Positions 22,475 through 33,540 of a DNA stretch of 64,000 nt are shown one piece after another (position 1 is the first letter of the stretch; every line of letters begins with the position of its first letter). A program made the translations under genes and the position numbers. Under the pieces are notes generated by a model. That model searched no databases. It saw only the letters and a program-made list of their open reading frames with translations, and was not told the DNA's origin. This DNA comes from Citrus sinensis (Eukaryota; Streptophyta; Magnoliopsida; Sapindales; Rutaceae), in contig NC_068556.1 in the NCBI RefSeq assembly GCF_022201045.2, forward strand, positions 3,388,001-3,452,000, given 5' to 3'.

Positions 22475-23078
22475 GGGTAATTTTTAAAAACCTCCCTTGA
22501 GGTTTGGGCTTGTTGCAAGTAGATGGCGAGAATTGATTTATTTGTAAAAAACCCCTTACCGTCAGTTAAGTTTAACATTGACCGTTAGTTGACCCTGCAA
22601 AGACAATATTACCCTTAACAATAGTTTATAAACAAAAATAACTAAAAAAAAACCAAAATTATTAGCTATTTTACACTTTTTAAATTATTGATATTTTCTT
22701 AAAGTTCTTATAAAAAATTAAAATTAAAAAATCCTCTTTAAATTATTGATATTTCCTTAAAATTCCTACAAGAAAGATAAAATTAAAAATTTAAAAATGA
22801 AATAGTCATAATTTTTACCTATGATATTGTAAATTTTTAGAATTGACAAGGATAAAATTGTCAAAAAATAGGGTTTGTGCTTTTTACACTAATAATTTTG
22901 ATTTTTTTTAGTTATTTTCGTTTACAAACTATTGTTAAGGGTAATATTGTCTTTGCACGGTCAACTAACGGTCAATGTTAAACTTAACTGACGGTAGGGG
23001 GTTTTTTACAAATAAATCAATTCTCGCCATCTACTTGCAACAAGCCCAAACCTCAGGGGAGGTTTTTAAAAATTACCC
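22475..23078. mobile_element. Long-TIR MULE-type MITE, copy 1 (604 bp)
   Basis: Both ends are GGGTAATTTTT and its complement, and about 200 bp at each end form near-perfect inverted repeats. The left arm includes TTGCAAGTAGATGGCGAGAA; the right arm carries its complement. TTTTTTGATG (10 bp) flanks the element at 22465-22474 and 23079-23088. No coding capacity. Long TIRs and 9-10-bp target duplications fit Mutator-like elements. The copy at 25340-25945 is the same family. Confidence 0.85.
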
Positions 23079-23088
23079 TTTTTTGATG

Positions 23089-24080
23089 AACATCTTTTGA
23101 GTTTTCTGATTAAGAAATTATGTTGAAGCTAGGGTTTCACAACAACGATTTTGTGACTAAAGTGTAAAGCCTGTACGAAAAATATATATAAAAAAAAACT
23201 CTCCTTAAATAAAAAAAAAATTGTTTTCATCCATATAAAATAGAGTGCTGCTAAATATCAAGAACAACGAGAGAAAGACGAGAGAATTGCCTCTTCTCTC
23301 TCTCTGCTACCAGCTTTTCTTTTCTCTCTCTCCGCTACCAGCTTTTCTTTTCTCTCTCTCCTCCCACCACATGCTTCATTCTCTCTTCATTCTCTCGTTT
23401 TTCTTGATACTTAGCATTTTTCCTATAAATATATGAGACTCTGGGTGGTGTGCATTTTGACCATTCAAATTAGAAACTAAAAAAGAAGATAATTCCAACA
23501 TAGCCGCAACATTGTGGTCCATTAAGCATCTTTCAACTTTCATTTTCAATCAACTTCGGATGGAAAGAAAATGAAAGCTAATGCTTAATGCTTGGGTTCG
23601 TTCAATATGATGAAAGAACCACATTTGAAAAATAGGTTCATAAAGCATTATCATCATTATATGGCTACCAGCTGAAATAAATATATATCCCCTCACTTAC
23701 ACACCCCCGCTTTATTTTGTTTATTTGTTTTTGTGAGAGTACTGTATAAAGAGTTAAAATACATCCAAAAATATATATGTATGTTTAAATAAGTACATTG
23801 CTAAAAGGTCTAAATATATACAATTATAATGCGCCCAATTTATCAAATATAGCTTGAAAATTTGAATCAATAAAACAACATTCTGATTATTTGAATTCTT
23901 CCCATTATAACACATCTTGAAATTTATCAAAGTAGCATAACTCGAAGTATGTTGCATATAACTTATAGCGCATTTGAGGCAGCTGCGCTAACGCGTCTTT
24001 AATAATCTACACCAATAAAATTTAGAAAATAGTTATTAATTATTTGCAATGAAAAATGATAGAAAATCTAATGATTCATA
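23089..24080. other. Intergenic, no gene recognised
   Basis: Contains three CT-rich TCTCTCTC(T)GCTACCAGCTTTTC-like units near 23291-23360 and a TATAAATATATGAG box near 23424. It could be a promoter remnant, but no gene follows. Confidence 0.35.
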
Positions 24081-24088
24081 CTCACGGG

Positions 24089-24519
24089 TAGAGGTGGCAA
24101 AAATACCCGCCCGGTTCGGACCCGGACCGTACCTGGGTATTGTGGGCCGGGTATTATGAAGTCGGGTCGGTCTTGGGCATCACTTGATAAATCCGAAACC
24201 CAAATTTTATTAAAAAAATATTATAAAATATATATTATTTTAAATATTTATATTTATTTGACTCATTTATTATACATATATAAAGTTTTAAACACTTAAA
24301 ATTTATATTTTCATGTCAAATTTTATTGAAATACATTTAAAACTTATAAAATTAGCAAAAAATAAAAAAATATATACACATATAATATTAAAAAATATAA
24401 AATTTGAGTACTCAAATTAAAACCCGACCCAGACCCAAACCCGAACCTAGACCGATTGTATCCGGATAGAGTCCGGTCATTGCAATACCCGAATCTGACC
24501 CGGGGTTTTACCATCCCTA
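24089..24519. mobile_element. hAT-type MITE, 431 bp, TSD CTCACGGG
   Basis: The ends are TAGAGGTGGCAAAAATACC and its near complement ending ACCATCCCTA. The 8-bp direct repeat CTCACGGG flanks the element at 24081-24088 and 24520-24527. GC-rich CCCGG-type blocks lie inside both ends and the middle is AT-rich. 8-bp target duplications and these ends are hallmarks of hAT elements. The copy at 49015-49450 is the same family in the opposite orientation. Confidence 0.88.
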
Positions 24520-24527
24520 CTCACGGG

Positions 24528-25329
24528 TGAGTTCAAAGTTCAAACTTGTCCGCAAGGAACGTGAAGATTGCCAATTGCTAGGTCATCGAGTGACTGGCCC
24601 ATCACCCATGACCCACATACTTTTTTATTTTTTTTATTTTTATTTTTTTGCAAAAGCATGACCCACATACTTTAAAACGAAGACTTTCACCAACGGCTTC
24701 GGAATATTTATTATGATATCATCCATTGATATAGAACTAATGGTGGAGCTTTAAGTCAAATGATGTTCTGCACTATCATGGAATAAAGCCTTCTTTTTTT
24801 TTAATTGAGTTGCACTGGCACTAAGAGTAAGAAACACTCACCACATAACATAAAAAAATATTAACCAATGGAAAATAGTGATTTTGGCTAACTTGCCTTT
24901 ATGGCTTTTTTTTTTCTTTTTCTTTTGTTGAATCACTTTCTTCACGCTTCGGTGCCCATAATAATACGTTATGCCGTGTTATGTACAGAAAGTTAAATGC
25001 GTCGATGTATGTTTAAATCACATCCACGAAACGACAAGTCGCTTGAATGTGATAGATAACCACTAGTGGATGAAAGAGAGTCCAGCATTGAAGGCCAACC
25101 GCCCGCGCTCTAATTTCCCATCCTGCGGGCTGGTTCGCTGGTAGCCAAGCATCATACCCTTCCTCAAAGTCATCACTCTTTAATCTTTTTGTCAGACCTT
25201 ACATTAATAAAATTATTATTATTATTATTATTTACATTTCTTTATGCGTCATTTTGCTTTTGTCCCATCAAATTGGTGCTAAACTCGTTAATTTTTCTAT
25301 ATTATTTTCTTATAATTTTTGTTTTATGG
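24528..25329. other. Intergenic, no gene recognised
   Basis: No coding signal. A (TTA)n stretch lies near 25212-25231. Confidence 0.4.
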
Positions 25330-25339
25330 GCTCGTTCTT

Positions 25340-25945
25340 GGGTAATTTTTAAAATCCTCTCCTGAGATTTGAGGCTGTTGTAAGTAGATGGTAAAAATTA
25401 TTTTATTTGTAAAAAACCTCCTACCGTTAGTTAAAATTTTCATTAACTAACTGTTAACTTTAAAAAGACAATATTACCCTCAATAATAGTTTACCCCCAA
25501 TAATAGTTTACGTCAGTTAAAATTTCCTTAAAATCTTAAAAAAAATAAAATTACAAATTTTTAAAAAAATTATATTTTTATATCAAATAATTAAGATTTG
25601 TAATTTTATTACAAACTTTAAAAAATTACATTTTTATATCAAATAATTAAGATTTGTAATTTTATTACAAACTTAAAAAAATTATTTTAAGATTTGTAAT
25701 TTTATTTTTTTAAGATTTTAAGAAAATATCAATAACTTGATCATGGTGAAAATAATTATTTTAATTACTTATAAAATTATAAATATTTAGAATTATAAAT
25801 ATTGGGGGTAATATTGTCTTTTCAAAGTCAACAATTAGTTAATGAAAATTTTAACTAACGGTAGGAGGCCTTTTACAAATAAAATGATTTTCACCATCTA
25901 CTTGCAATAGCCTCAAACCTCAGGGGAAATTTTTAAAAATTACCC
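25340..25945. mobile_element. Long-TIR MULE-type MITE, copy 2 (606 bp)
   Basis: Same family as 22475-23078: ends GGGTAATTTTT and complement, TIRs of about 150-200 bp, and almost the same length. The 10-bp direct repeat GCTCGTTCTT flanks it at 25330-25339 and 25946-25955. The middle has a local duplication of TATCAAATAATTAAGATTTG (25580s and 25630s). Confidence 0.85.
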
Positions 25946-25955
25946 GCTCGTTCTT

Positions 25956-26357
25956 ATCCCCTGCTGCTTCTGAGAATTCGCAGAGGGAGTTTGTTTGATT
26001 GTTTTTTTTTTTTCATTTGTCTACTCCAGTCTCGTACTTGTCAAGCATATTCCTTATCGTTTAAATTATATTGGTGAATTCCAAGAAGAACGAGTTTACA
26101 TGTCAGTTTATCTAAACATTGTGTAGTGTCATTTGGGTACAAAATTGTTCGTAACGCTATCTGAAAATTAGGGACAAAAACCAAAATTTGACAGAATTAA
26201 ATTCTAATTCTTTACTCGTTTATTCTGATTATCGTTTAAGCAAGCTTGTAGTGTTTATCAAAACTGTGACAAAATCCCACACGAAATCTCCTTACACCTT
26301 TTTTTTTTTTTTCTCTCTCTTGATAAGAACGAATATCATTCAAAGGATCAGAAGATT
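25956..26357. other. Intergenic, no gene recognised
   Basis: No supported gene. A short plus-strand open stretch that begins here (26188-26502) is T-rich, runs into the duplicated repeat and matches nothing I recognise. Confidence 0.35.
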
Positions 26358-27539
26358 AAGGTTGCGACGGCAACAACTAGCGACAAGGTGGTTGAATCAC
26401 GATCATTACCACAAGTTAGTTAAATCTGTGAATCACGATGACGATCACTTCGCCAAGCTAGCTAAATATATTGTCAGTAGGGATGATAATTTTTCATGTT
26501 AGAGGATCTCATCCTGTTTGAAATGTGATTGAGACATATTTTTACAATCTAAATTAAAGTGGGATGGGACAAGAAGAAAGAATAAGTTCTACCTTTATTT
26601 GTGAGACAGGAGGACCAACTATAAAATCCATGTATAATAATATAATTTTAAAACTATTCTAAATTTTTAATTATTTTATAATTTTAACTTAAGTAACGTT
26701 CAAAGTTGAAATCTAAAGGCTGAAATTAAATAATAAAAGTAATATAATTACAAAGCGAAGTGTCAACCAAAAGCCACAATTAAAATTAATTTTTTTTATA
26801 TTTTTTATGGTCAAAATATAAGTTGATTACTATTCAAATCTATAGCTTTTGATTAGGGGTGGGCAAACGGTTTGGTTTGATTCTATGAGCAAAAACCGAA
26901 TGGTTTTAAAATTAAGGAACCGATTAGTTTTTGAACCGAACCGAACCAAACCGAAAAATTGATCGGTTCAGTTTAATTTAATTATAAATAATTTATTTAA
27001 TTGAAAATATATAAACCAAAAACAAATCTTTGAAATCTCAAATTTATTTAAGGTTGCGATGACAACAACTAGCGACAAGGTGGTTGAATCACGATCATTA
27101 CCACGAGCTAGCTAAGTCTGTGAATCACAATCACTTCGCGCGAGCTAGCTAAATATGTTGCCAATAGGGATGATAATTTTTCATGTTAGAGGATCCTATC
27201 CCATTTGGGACGTAATTGAGACATTTTTATAATCTAAATTAAAGTGGGATGGGACAAGAATAAAAAATAAGTTCTGTCTTTATTTGTGAGACAGGAGGAC
27301 CAACTATAAAATCCATGTATAATAATATAATTTTAAAACTATTCTAAATTTTTAATTATTTTATAATTTTAACTTAAGCAACGTTCAAAGTTGAAATTTA
27401 AAGGCTGAAATTAAATAATAAAAGTAATATAATTACAAAGCGAAGTGTCAACCAAAAGCCACAATTAAAATTATTTTTTTTATATTTTTTATGGTCAAAA
27501 TATAAGTTGATTACTGTTTAAATCTATAGCTTTTGATTA
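26358..27539 (+). repeat. Direct duplication, two copies of about 490 bp
   Basis: Copy 1 (26358-26855) and copy 2 (27050-27539) both run from AAGGTTGCG to CTTTTGATTA and are very similar. The 194-bp spacer (26856-27049) begins GGGGTGGGCAAACGG, a hAT-type terminus, and carries CCGAACCGAACC repeats. The arrangement suggests a duplication bounded by a hAT end. Confidence 0.8.
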
Positions 27540-27887
27540 ATATTGATGTCCAATGTGAACAAACAAACAATTAAAAAATGTTAGCATAAAATTATATTCG
27601 AATATGCATGTAGTAAAAATAAAACTACTATTTGATTATTCTACTTTGTATTTATTCAAGATTTTTGCTATATTGTATTATGATAATCTTAAAAGAAAAA
27701 AAAATGTCAAAATTTATTTATTTACATTTGTGACTGTTCAGAATAATAGGATGAGACGAGATATTTAACGAACGGAACTAAGGTAAATTTTGATAAAGGG
27801 ACAGAAATTAGACATTTTTTTTAATCTCACTTTACATATACGGGACGAGATTTGCAGGACAGGATTATGATTGGCAAATCCCGTCCC
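27165..27887. mobile_element. Probable hAT element, TSD (G/A)TTGCCAA
   Basis: Starts TAGGGATGATAATTTTTCAT and ends AAATCCCGTCCC. GTTGCCAA (27157-27164) lies on the left and ATTGCCAA (27888-27895) on the right, 7 of 8 matching. The right duplication is shared with the adjoining hAT element at 27896-29444, so the two insertions abut. The terminal inverted repeat is short and imperfect, which makes this weaker than its neighbour. Confidence 0.5.
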
Positions 27888-27895
27888 ATTGCCAA

Positions 27896-29444
27896 TAGGG
27901 GTGGGCGCGGTTCGGTTCGGTTCGGTTTTTTACTAAATTTTTCATAATCGTTCGATTACGATTATTTTAAAATCATAATCGCGATTAATAAAATTACCGA
28001 AATAATCAAATACTCGACTAATTGAAATAATTCGATTCGATTCAATTCGGTTAGATTATTTTGATTATGGGCCTATTTTGTGCTTTTTTAAATTTAAAAC
28101 CTTAAATTAATAAATCTACCATAAACATAAAAAGTTAACAAATAAAAAATCAAAATATGTCTCAAAGTATGTTCAAGAACACATAACATGTTCAAATAAA
28201 AAGTTCAAATCAAAATAAATAAGCAAAAAATCTTTTAAACTTTAATAAAACTACAAAAGCAATAAACATCAATCAACTCCCAAATCTCAATTACTCCTCA
28301 ACTACTTGTTCTTGTTGAGCTACTATTGATCTACCAAATTCTACATTAACAAATTAAACAAAAATATTAGAATGATTAGCTAAGAGTGAAAATATCGTAT
28401 CATATGCCACGATAGACATATTATACATGACTCGATAACTTTCAAGGATAACTTTATAAACAATCACTTTATATCACATGACTCGATAACTTTCAAGGAT
28501 CACAAGAGCAATAGTCACCATTCGCGAATCAAGTCCATTGACATCTTTACCCTTGAGAAGAAATGCAACACACAGACAGAGCACATATTACAAATACGAA
28601 TCTTACAAGAATATTACAACATCAAACACCATTGAACACAGAACTAAAATAATATACAAGCAGCCGCATAGAGCGCACACTTGTTTACATTGAGTTGGTG
28701 TTAAGGATGAACTTGACCGCTCGAAACGCAAGAGATTATAAAAAGGTGCTGGGCACTTTTAACTATCAGAGACCAGAGAATGAAAGCCAATTTTGAAGTT
28801 GAAGCTAAAGCAAGTCAGTTCTTGTCCTCCATTGTCATCTTAAGTGTGTAGGAGCCCTGTAAAAACCGCAGCCAGATTAAGCACCCTAAAAAATTATGCG
28901 TAAAGAAAACAAGATAAGTAATTGTTTGAGGGACACTGGTAATGTTTCTTATACTGGTCGATTTTGGTAATAAAGAAAAAGTTATGAGAAGTCTAAACCA
29001 ACAAGCAGCCACAATGCATTTGTTAATGCGACGAGCAGCAGCGACGAAGACTCGACGAGCAGCAGCGACGAGCAGCGGCGACAAGCAGCAGCGACGAGCA
29101 GCGGCGACAAGCAGCAGCGACGAGCAGCGGAGACAATTAGCAGCGGCGGTGACGAGCAACGGGGACGAGATTCCAACGGCTGAAGGTTACGAGTTCGGTG
29201 GTTGAAAATCAGAACTCAGAACTTCTGAAGTGGACAATCGGTTTAGAGTCACTTTACTCACTTTAGGTTTAGGGATTCCAGATTGTTATTCGGTTTATTT
29301 GATAATCGGTTCGGTTTTTTAATTTTATTTTTTAAACCGATTGATTTTACTATTTTTATTATATTATTTATTTGATTTTTTGGGTGTAAAAAACTGTAAA
29401 ATCGGTTTGATTTTTAACTAATCAGTTTTTTTTGCCCACCCATA
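27896..29444. mobile_element. hAT non-autonomous element, 1549 bp, TSD ATTGCCAA
   Basis: Ends TAGGGGTGGGC and GCCCACCCATA are inverted repeats. ATTGCCAA flanks the element exactly at 27888-27895 and 29445-29452. GGTTCGGTTCGGTT blocks occur near the left end and CGGTTCGGTTTTTT near the right. There is no transposase frame. Inside it are a 30-bp duplicated phrase (GACTCGATAACTTTCAAGGA at about 28431 and 28480) and a GACGAGCAGCAG satellite. Confidence 0.88.
29028..29148 (+). repeat. GC-rich trinucleotide-like satellite
   Basis: GACGAGCAGCAGC / GACAAGCAGCGGC units repeat with a period of 15-18 bp. All three frames on both strands stay open, which produces spurious Arg/Ala/Gln-rich and Leu/Val/Ala-rich ORFs. 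Confidence 0.85.
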
Positions 29445-29452
29445 ATTGCCAA

Positions 29453-30639
29453 CCTTACTTATCAGATAGCTAGGTGCGATGATTCGTGAGTGACGTTAGT
29501 GGAAAGAGTAGTGAGTATTGAGACTGATACATGAGAAAAGAGAGATATGAGACAGAGTGAGTGAAAGTGACCATGAGAGAAAGAGAGGGGCGCGAGCTAA
29601 CTAGGTGCTTGACTGCTATTGGTTACTGCTTACTGTTTTTGTAGCTTTGCCATCTAGAAGATCCAATGCACCTAACTTTGATCAAATGGCTCAAGACTTT
29701 GACATAATAATTAAGTATTAACCACACCTTAGCCGACCAGGATTTTCTTTTAATTTTGAAATTAAATTGCATGAACCGATCGGTTTGTGCATTCAGTTCG
29801 ATTTTGGAACCGCCAACTGAACATAAACAATCATGTTCATGAAAACACAAACTATTTAGTTTTTACTTATTGAACCGAGCTAAACCAAACCGAGTAATTT
29901 CGGTTTGATTTGATTCAGTTCGATTCGGTTTAGTTCGAAAAATACTGAATTGAATGCCTAACCTTAAAAACAAGTGTCATTGCGACGCAAATACAAAACT
30001 ATTCTCAATTTAAGTACTATAAATAGAATAACGAAATGTAGGCTCAGACAGTAAAAAACAAATATTAACATATTTAGAGATTAAGAATTTCTAATTCATG
30101 AAAGATTTTACCCAATAAATCTACTAAAAGCAGAAGAACAAAAAAATTAAGGGATTGATCCATTCTATCCATCTCTAACTACCAAATTTGCAAAGCCCAA
30201 CGAAAGCCAAGTCCACCACCACCATTAAACTAATGTACCCCCACCACCAAATGGGTGGAAAGATAACCTCCACTTTGAAGGGAAAACCCTTGGCAAGATA
30301 AGAGAGAGAAACCTTCACAAGAAGAAGGCATCAAGGGAAGCCATAAAAAATGGGGGAAAAAAAGAATTAATGTTCTTGCCAAAAGCTCTATTTTGGTAAG
30401 ACAAGAGGTTTCTCTGAAGAGAGAGAAGAGAGGATTTTAAGGTTTCCCTTGACATTTTTTAAATTGCCTTGACTTTTGTAAACTTTGTTGTTGCCTACTT
30501 AAGGTGGCAGATGGGGATAAAAGTAAATTTTGGCGTCATCATTGTTTTATCATATATACATATAACTATTAAAAAGTTCTGACTTGTTCTATGCATTTGC
30601 AGTATTTTCAAATTTGTATCAATCAACTGTTGTACCACA
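29453..30639. other. Intergenic, no gene recognised
   Basis: A GGTTCGGTTT-rich patch (29870-29940) looks like the end of another hAT-type repeat. The rest (30000-30480) holds no coding signal; CCACCACCACC and GAGAGAGAGA patches are present. Confidence 0.35.
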
Positions 30640-30647
30640 ATAATGTT

Positions 30648-32065
30648 TAGGGATGGCAATAAGCACCACCCGCAGCGAGATTGCCATTACCAAACCCAAA
30701 CCCACACAAAATTTAAATTATTAAACCCACCTGCAACCCGCTATGGGTTGGTTTTTATTTTTTTTAAGAAAATCCACCCGCTGCAGGTTTTGACAATTAC
30801 CAAACTCGTAATGATACTCGGTAGATTTTTTGTGAGTTTCCACATTTAAAATCACAAAATGCTCAATACGTAAATTTATAATAATAACCTATAATTCGAC
30901 ATAACATAATCAATTTTAATATTTAACCAATGTAAATGGAAAATCAAAATTCCAATATCAATCCAACACAAATTCTCAAATTTAAGTATAAAATATACAA
31001 ATCCATAAAAAAACCACAAACTGATATCTAAAAATAACAATTATCATTTCATATTATCATTCAATATAAGGTCTAAGAGAAGATCTTTATTTCATTTACC
31101 ACCATTAGCACATATCCAACAAGATTCCTAGGGATGGCAATGGGCACCGTCCGCAGCATGTTTGCCATTGCCAAACTCAAACCCGCACAAAATTTAAATT
31201 ACTAAACACACTCGCAATCTGTTGCGGGTTTTAATTTTTTTAAGAAAATCCACAACCTGTGGGTTTTGACAATTACCAAACTCGCAATAGTAGTCGGCCG
31301 ATTTTTTACGGGTTTCAATATTTAAAATAACAAATGCTCAATATATAAATTTAAAATAATAACCTAAAATTTCACTTAACATACTCAATTTTAAATTTAA
31401 CCAATGTAAATGAAAATTTTAAATTTCAACATCAATCCAACATAACTTTTCAAATTTAAGTACAAAATACATAAATCAATAAAAAAAAGCCACAAATTGG
31501 TATCTAAAAATAACAATTATTATTTCACATTATCATTCAACATAAGCCCCAAGAGAAGATTTTTATTTCATTCACCACCATTAGTACCCATCCAACATGA
31601 TTTCTACAATAATAATTAAGTTTAATATTTTCTAAAGAATAATATGTTTTAAATACTAATATGAAGAACAAAAGAATAATGAAATAATCAATGCATTAAG
31701 TTAAAGAATAATAGTCCATACAAAATTATAATAAGTATATAATAATCAATGCATTAAATTAAAGCATGTTAGGACTTAGGCACGTTGCAACTTGCACACA
31801 CATTTACACTTTACATTTTTTACTTTATATATTTTTATATTTAAATTTTTTCAATTAAAATTAAATTAAAAATATCTTTAAAAAAAGTTGCGGGTTGACG
31901 GATATCCATATGGGTATGCACTGGATATTTAGCTAATACAAAACCCACTCGCAACCTAGTACGAGTTTCAATTTATAATACTAAACTCACCCGCAACCAT
32001 AAAATTACCTACAACAGGCGGGTTTGAGTGGATTTGTGGGTTTGCGAATACAATTGTCATCTCTA
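30648..32065. mobile_element. hAT-type element with internal duplication, 1418 bp
   Basis: Starts TAGGGATGGCAATAAGC and ends ATTGTCATCTCTA. The flanks ATAATGTT (30640-30647) and ATAACATT (32066-32073) match at 6 of 8 bases, consistent with an aged target duplication. Two adjacent units of 481 bp (30648-31128 and 31129-31609) are direct repeats, each with the TAGGGATGGCAA start. No transposase frame. Confidence 0.7.
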
Positions 32066-32073
32066 ATAACATT

Positions 32074-33360
32074 ATAATATGTTTAACAATATAAACAAAA
32101 TGATTGTTTCACTCTTAAATATATTAAAAGATCATTATAGTCTTTGGAACTGTGAAAAATTAAAAAATTAAAAAATCGTTATTTACAAAAGAAAAATAAA
32201 ATTAAAGAGCATTCATCTAACTTTCCTGTATGTCTATAGTTATGCTTCTTATATAATTATACATTTTTTAATTTTTAAAATTTCAAGTTTTTAATGTATT
32301 CAAGGATGAAATGATCATTTTACTTAAATTCATTAATACATTCTAATATTATTAATGACAAAGTGATTGATTTAAAAAATTTTAAAACATAAGTGGTGTA
32401 TGGGACATGTCGGAATATTTTAGTAAGTAAATGTCTACATGTAAAAATAATTTTTCAAAATAAAATTACCATTATTATTTTTTATAAAGTGAATAAAAGT
32501 AATATTGAAATTATAATTATTCAGTTTATTTAACTTTTCTCGAAAAGACCGCTAAATTTGCGGTGCAAAGTCTATTCTCAGAGTGTCCCCACACCACGTG
32601 GCGGCATCTCTATGACGACAATTAAAAGGTTTGTGCGGCTAGAATTCGCCGTCTCTCACTGTTGATATTCACGTCTCTAACTGCTCTCCGGCCTCCGCCA
32701 CTAACAACTCTTGTAAGCCACTCCAATCGGCTCGGCTCGTTCTGTTCCAGCTCAGCTCAGCTTACGTGTACTTTTTTCCAAAAGGTGTACAGTAACATAG
32801 GAGGAAGATTTGATTTGAACCTCCGAGCCCGCCATATCAATTCTCAAATACATTTACGTCATTTATTAAATACTCAAATAAATAAACAAACGCGTTGATT
32901 ATTTCAAAAGAAATAACTATGTGATCATATATTTTATTCAGATATAAAATATGCTGACGTTCACGCTTTATTCCGTCCAGTGATATTAAGATAATCAGAA
33001 TTAAGACGGTCCGTAAATGATAGTTATTAGCCATAAGTTGAGCCGAGCTGCCGGTTATAGCGCGATAAATTAGAGGAAAAAGGATATAGAAGTGACCTTC
33101 ACTGTACTTTCTAGTGATTCGATGTCGATTGCCTTATCTTCCATCAGCTTTCGCACACTCCAGTACATTCTATCATGACCGTCAATTTTAATCCGGAATA
33201 AATCCATGTAGAGTCTAAACCGCAGACCAATCATATTTAATTCTCTCGGTTGACCTAAAATCTTCCACACCACCAAATGACGCCACGTTGTTGATCACCA
33301 TGACTTCGATCATTCGTGCTCCAGCTAATCATATCTTTTTCGTCCTCTCTCTCTCTCTTC
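32074..33360. other. Intergenic and probable promoter region of the lipase gene
   Basis: AT-rich up to about 32540, then more GC-rich (32560-32840) with CCACGTGGCGG at 32595. I see no protein match in either strand. Confidence 0.35.
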
Positions 33361-33367
33361 TGCACGT

Positions 33368-33376
33368 CTATAAATA
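33368..33376 (+). promoter_or_regulatory. TATA box of the lipase gene
   Basis: CTATAAATA preceded by a CT-rich tract (33340-33360), 165 bp before the first ATG. A typical plant core promoter. Confidence 0.6.
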
Positions 33377-33540
33377 CGACATAAAGAGGCGTTCGCAAGT
33401 CTCTCCTTCATTTCTTATTCTTTGCGTGATCCTCATTTTTGTTGATAATTATTAAATTCTCTGATTTTATTTTTATTCTCATTCTCTTGTTCCGTCGCAT
33501 ATTATTCGTCGTTAAATCTCCTTCGTCCGTAGGCGGCGAC

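Noticed and set aside
28815..29205. Ala/Arg-rich and Leu/Val-rich ORFs
   Set aside because: Product of the GACGAGCAGC satellite within a hAT element.
33439..33540. 34-codon N-terminal extension of the lipase
   Set aside because: It would begin at TTG; no ATG lies in this frame before 33541.
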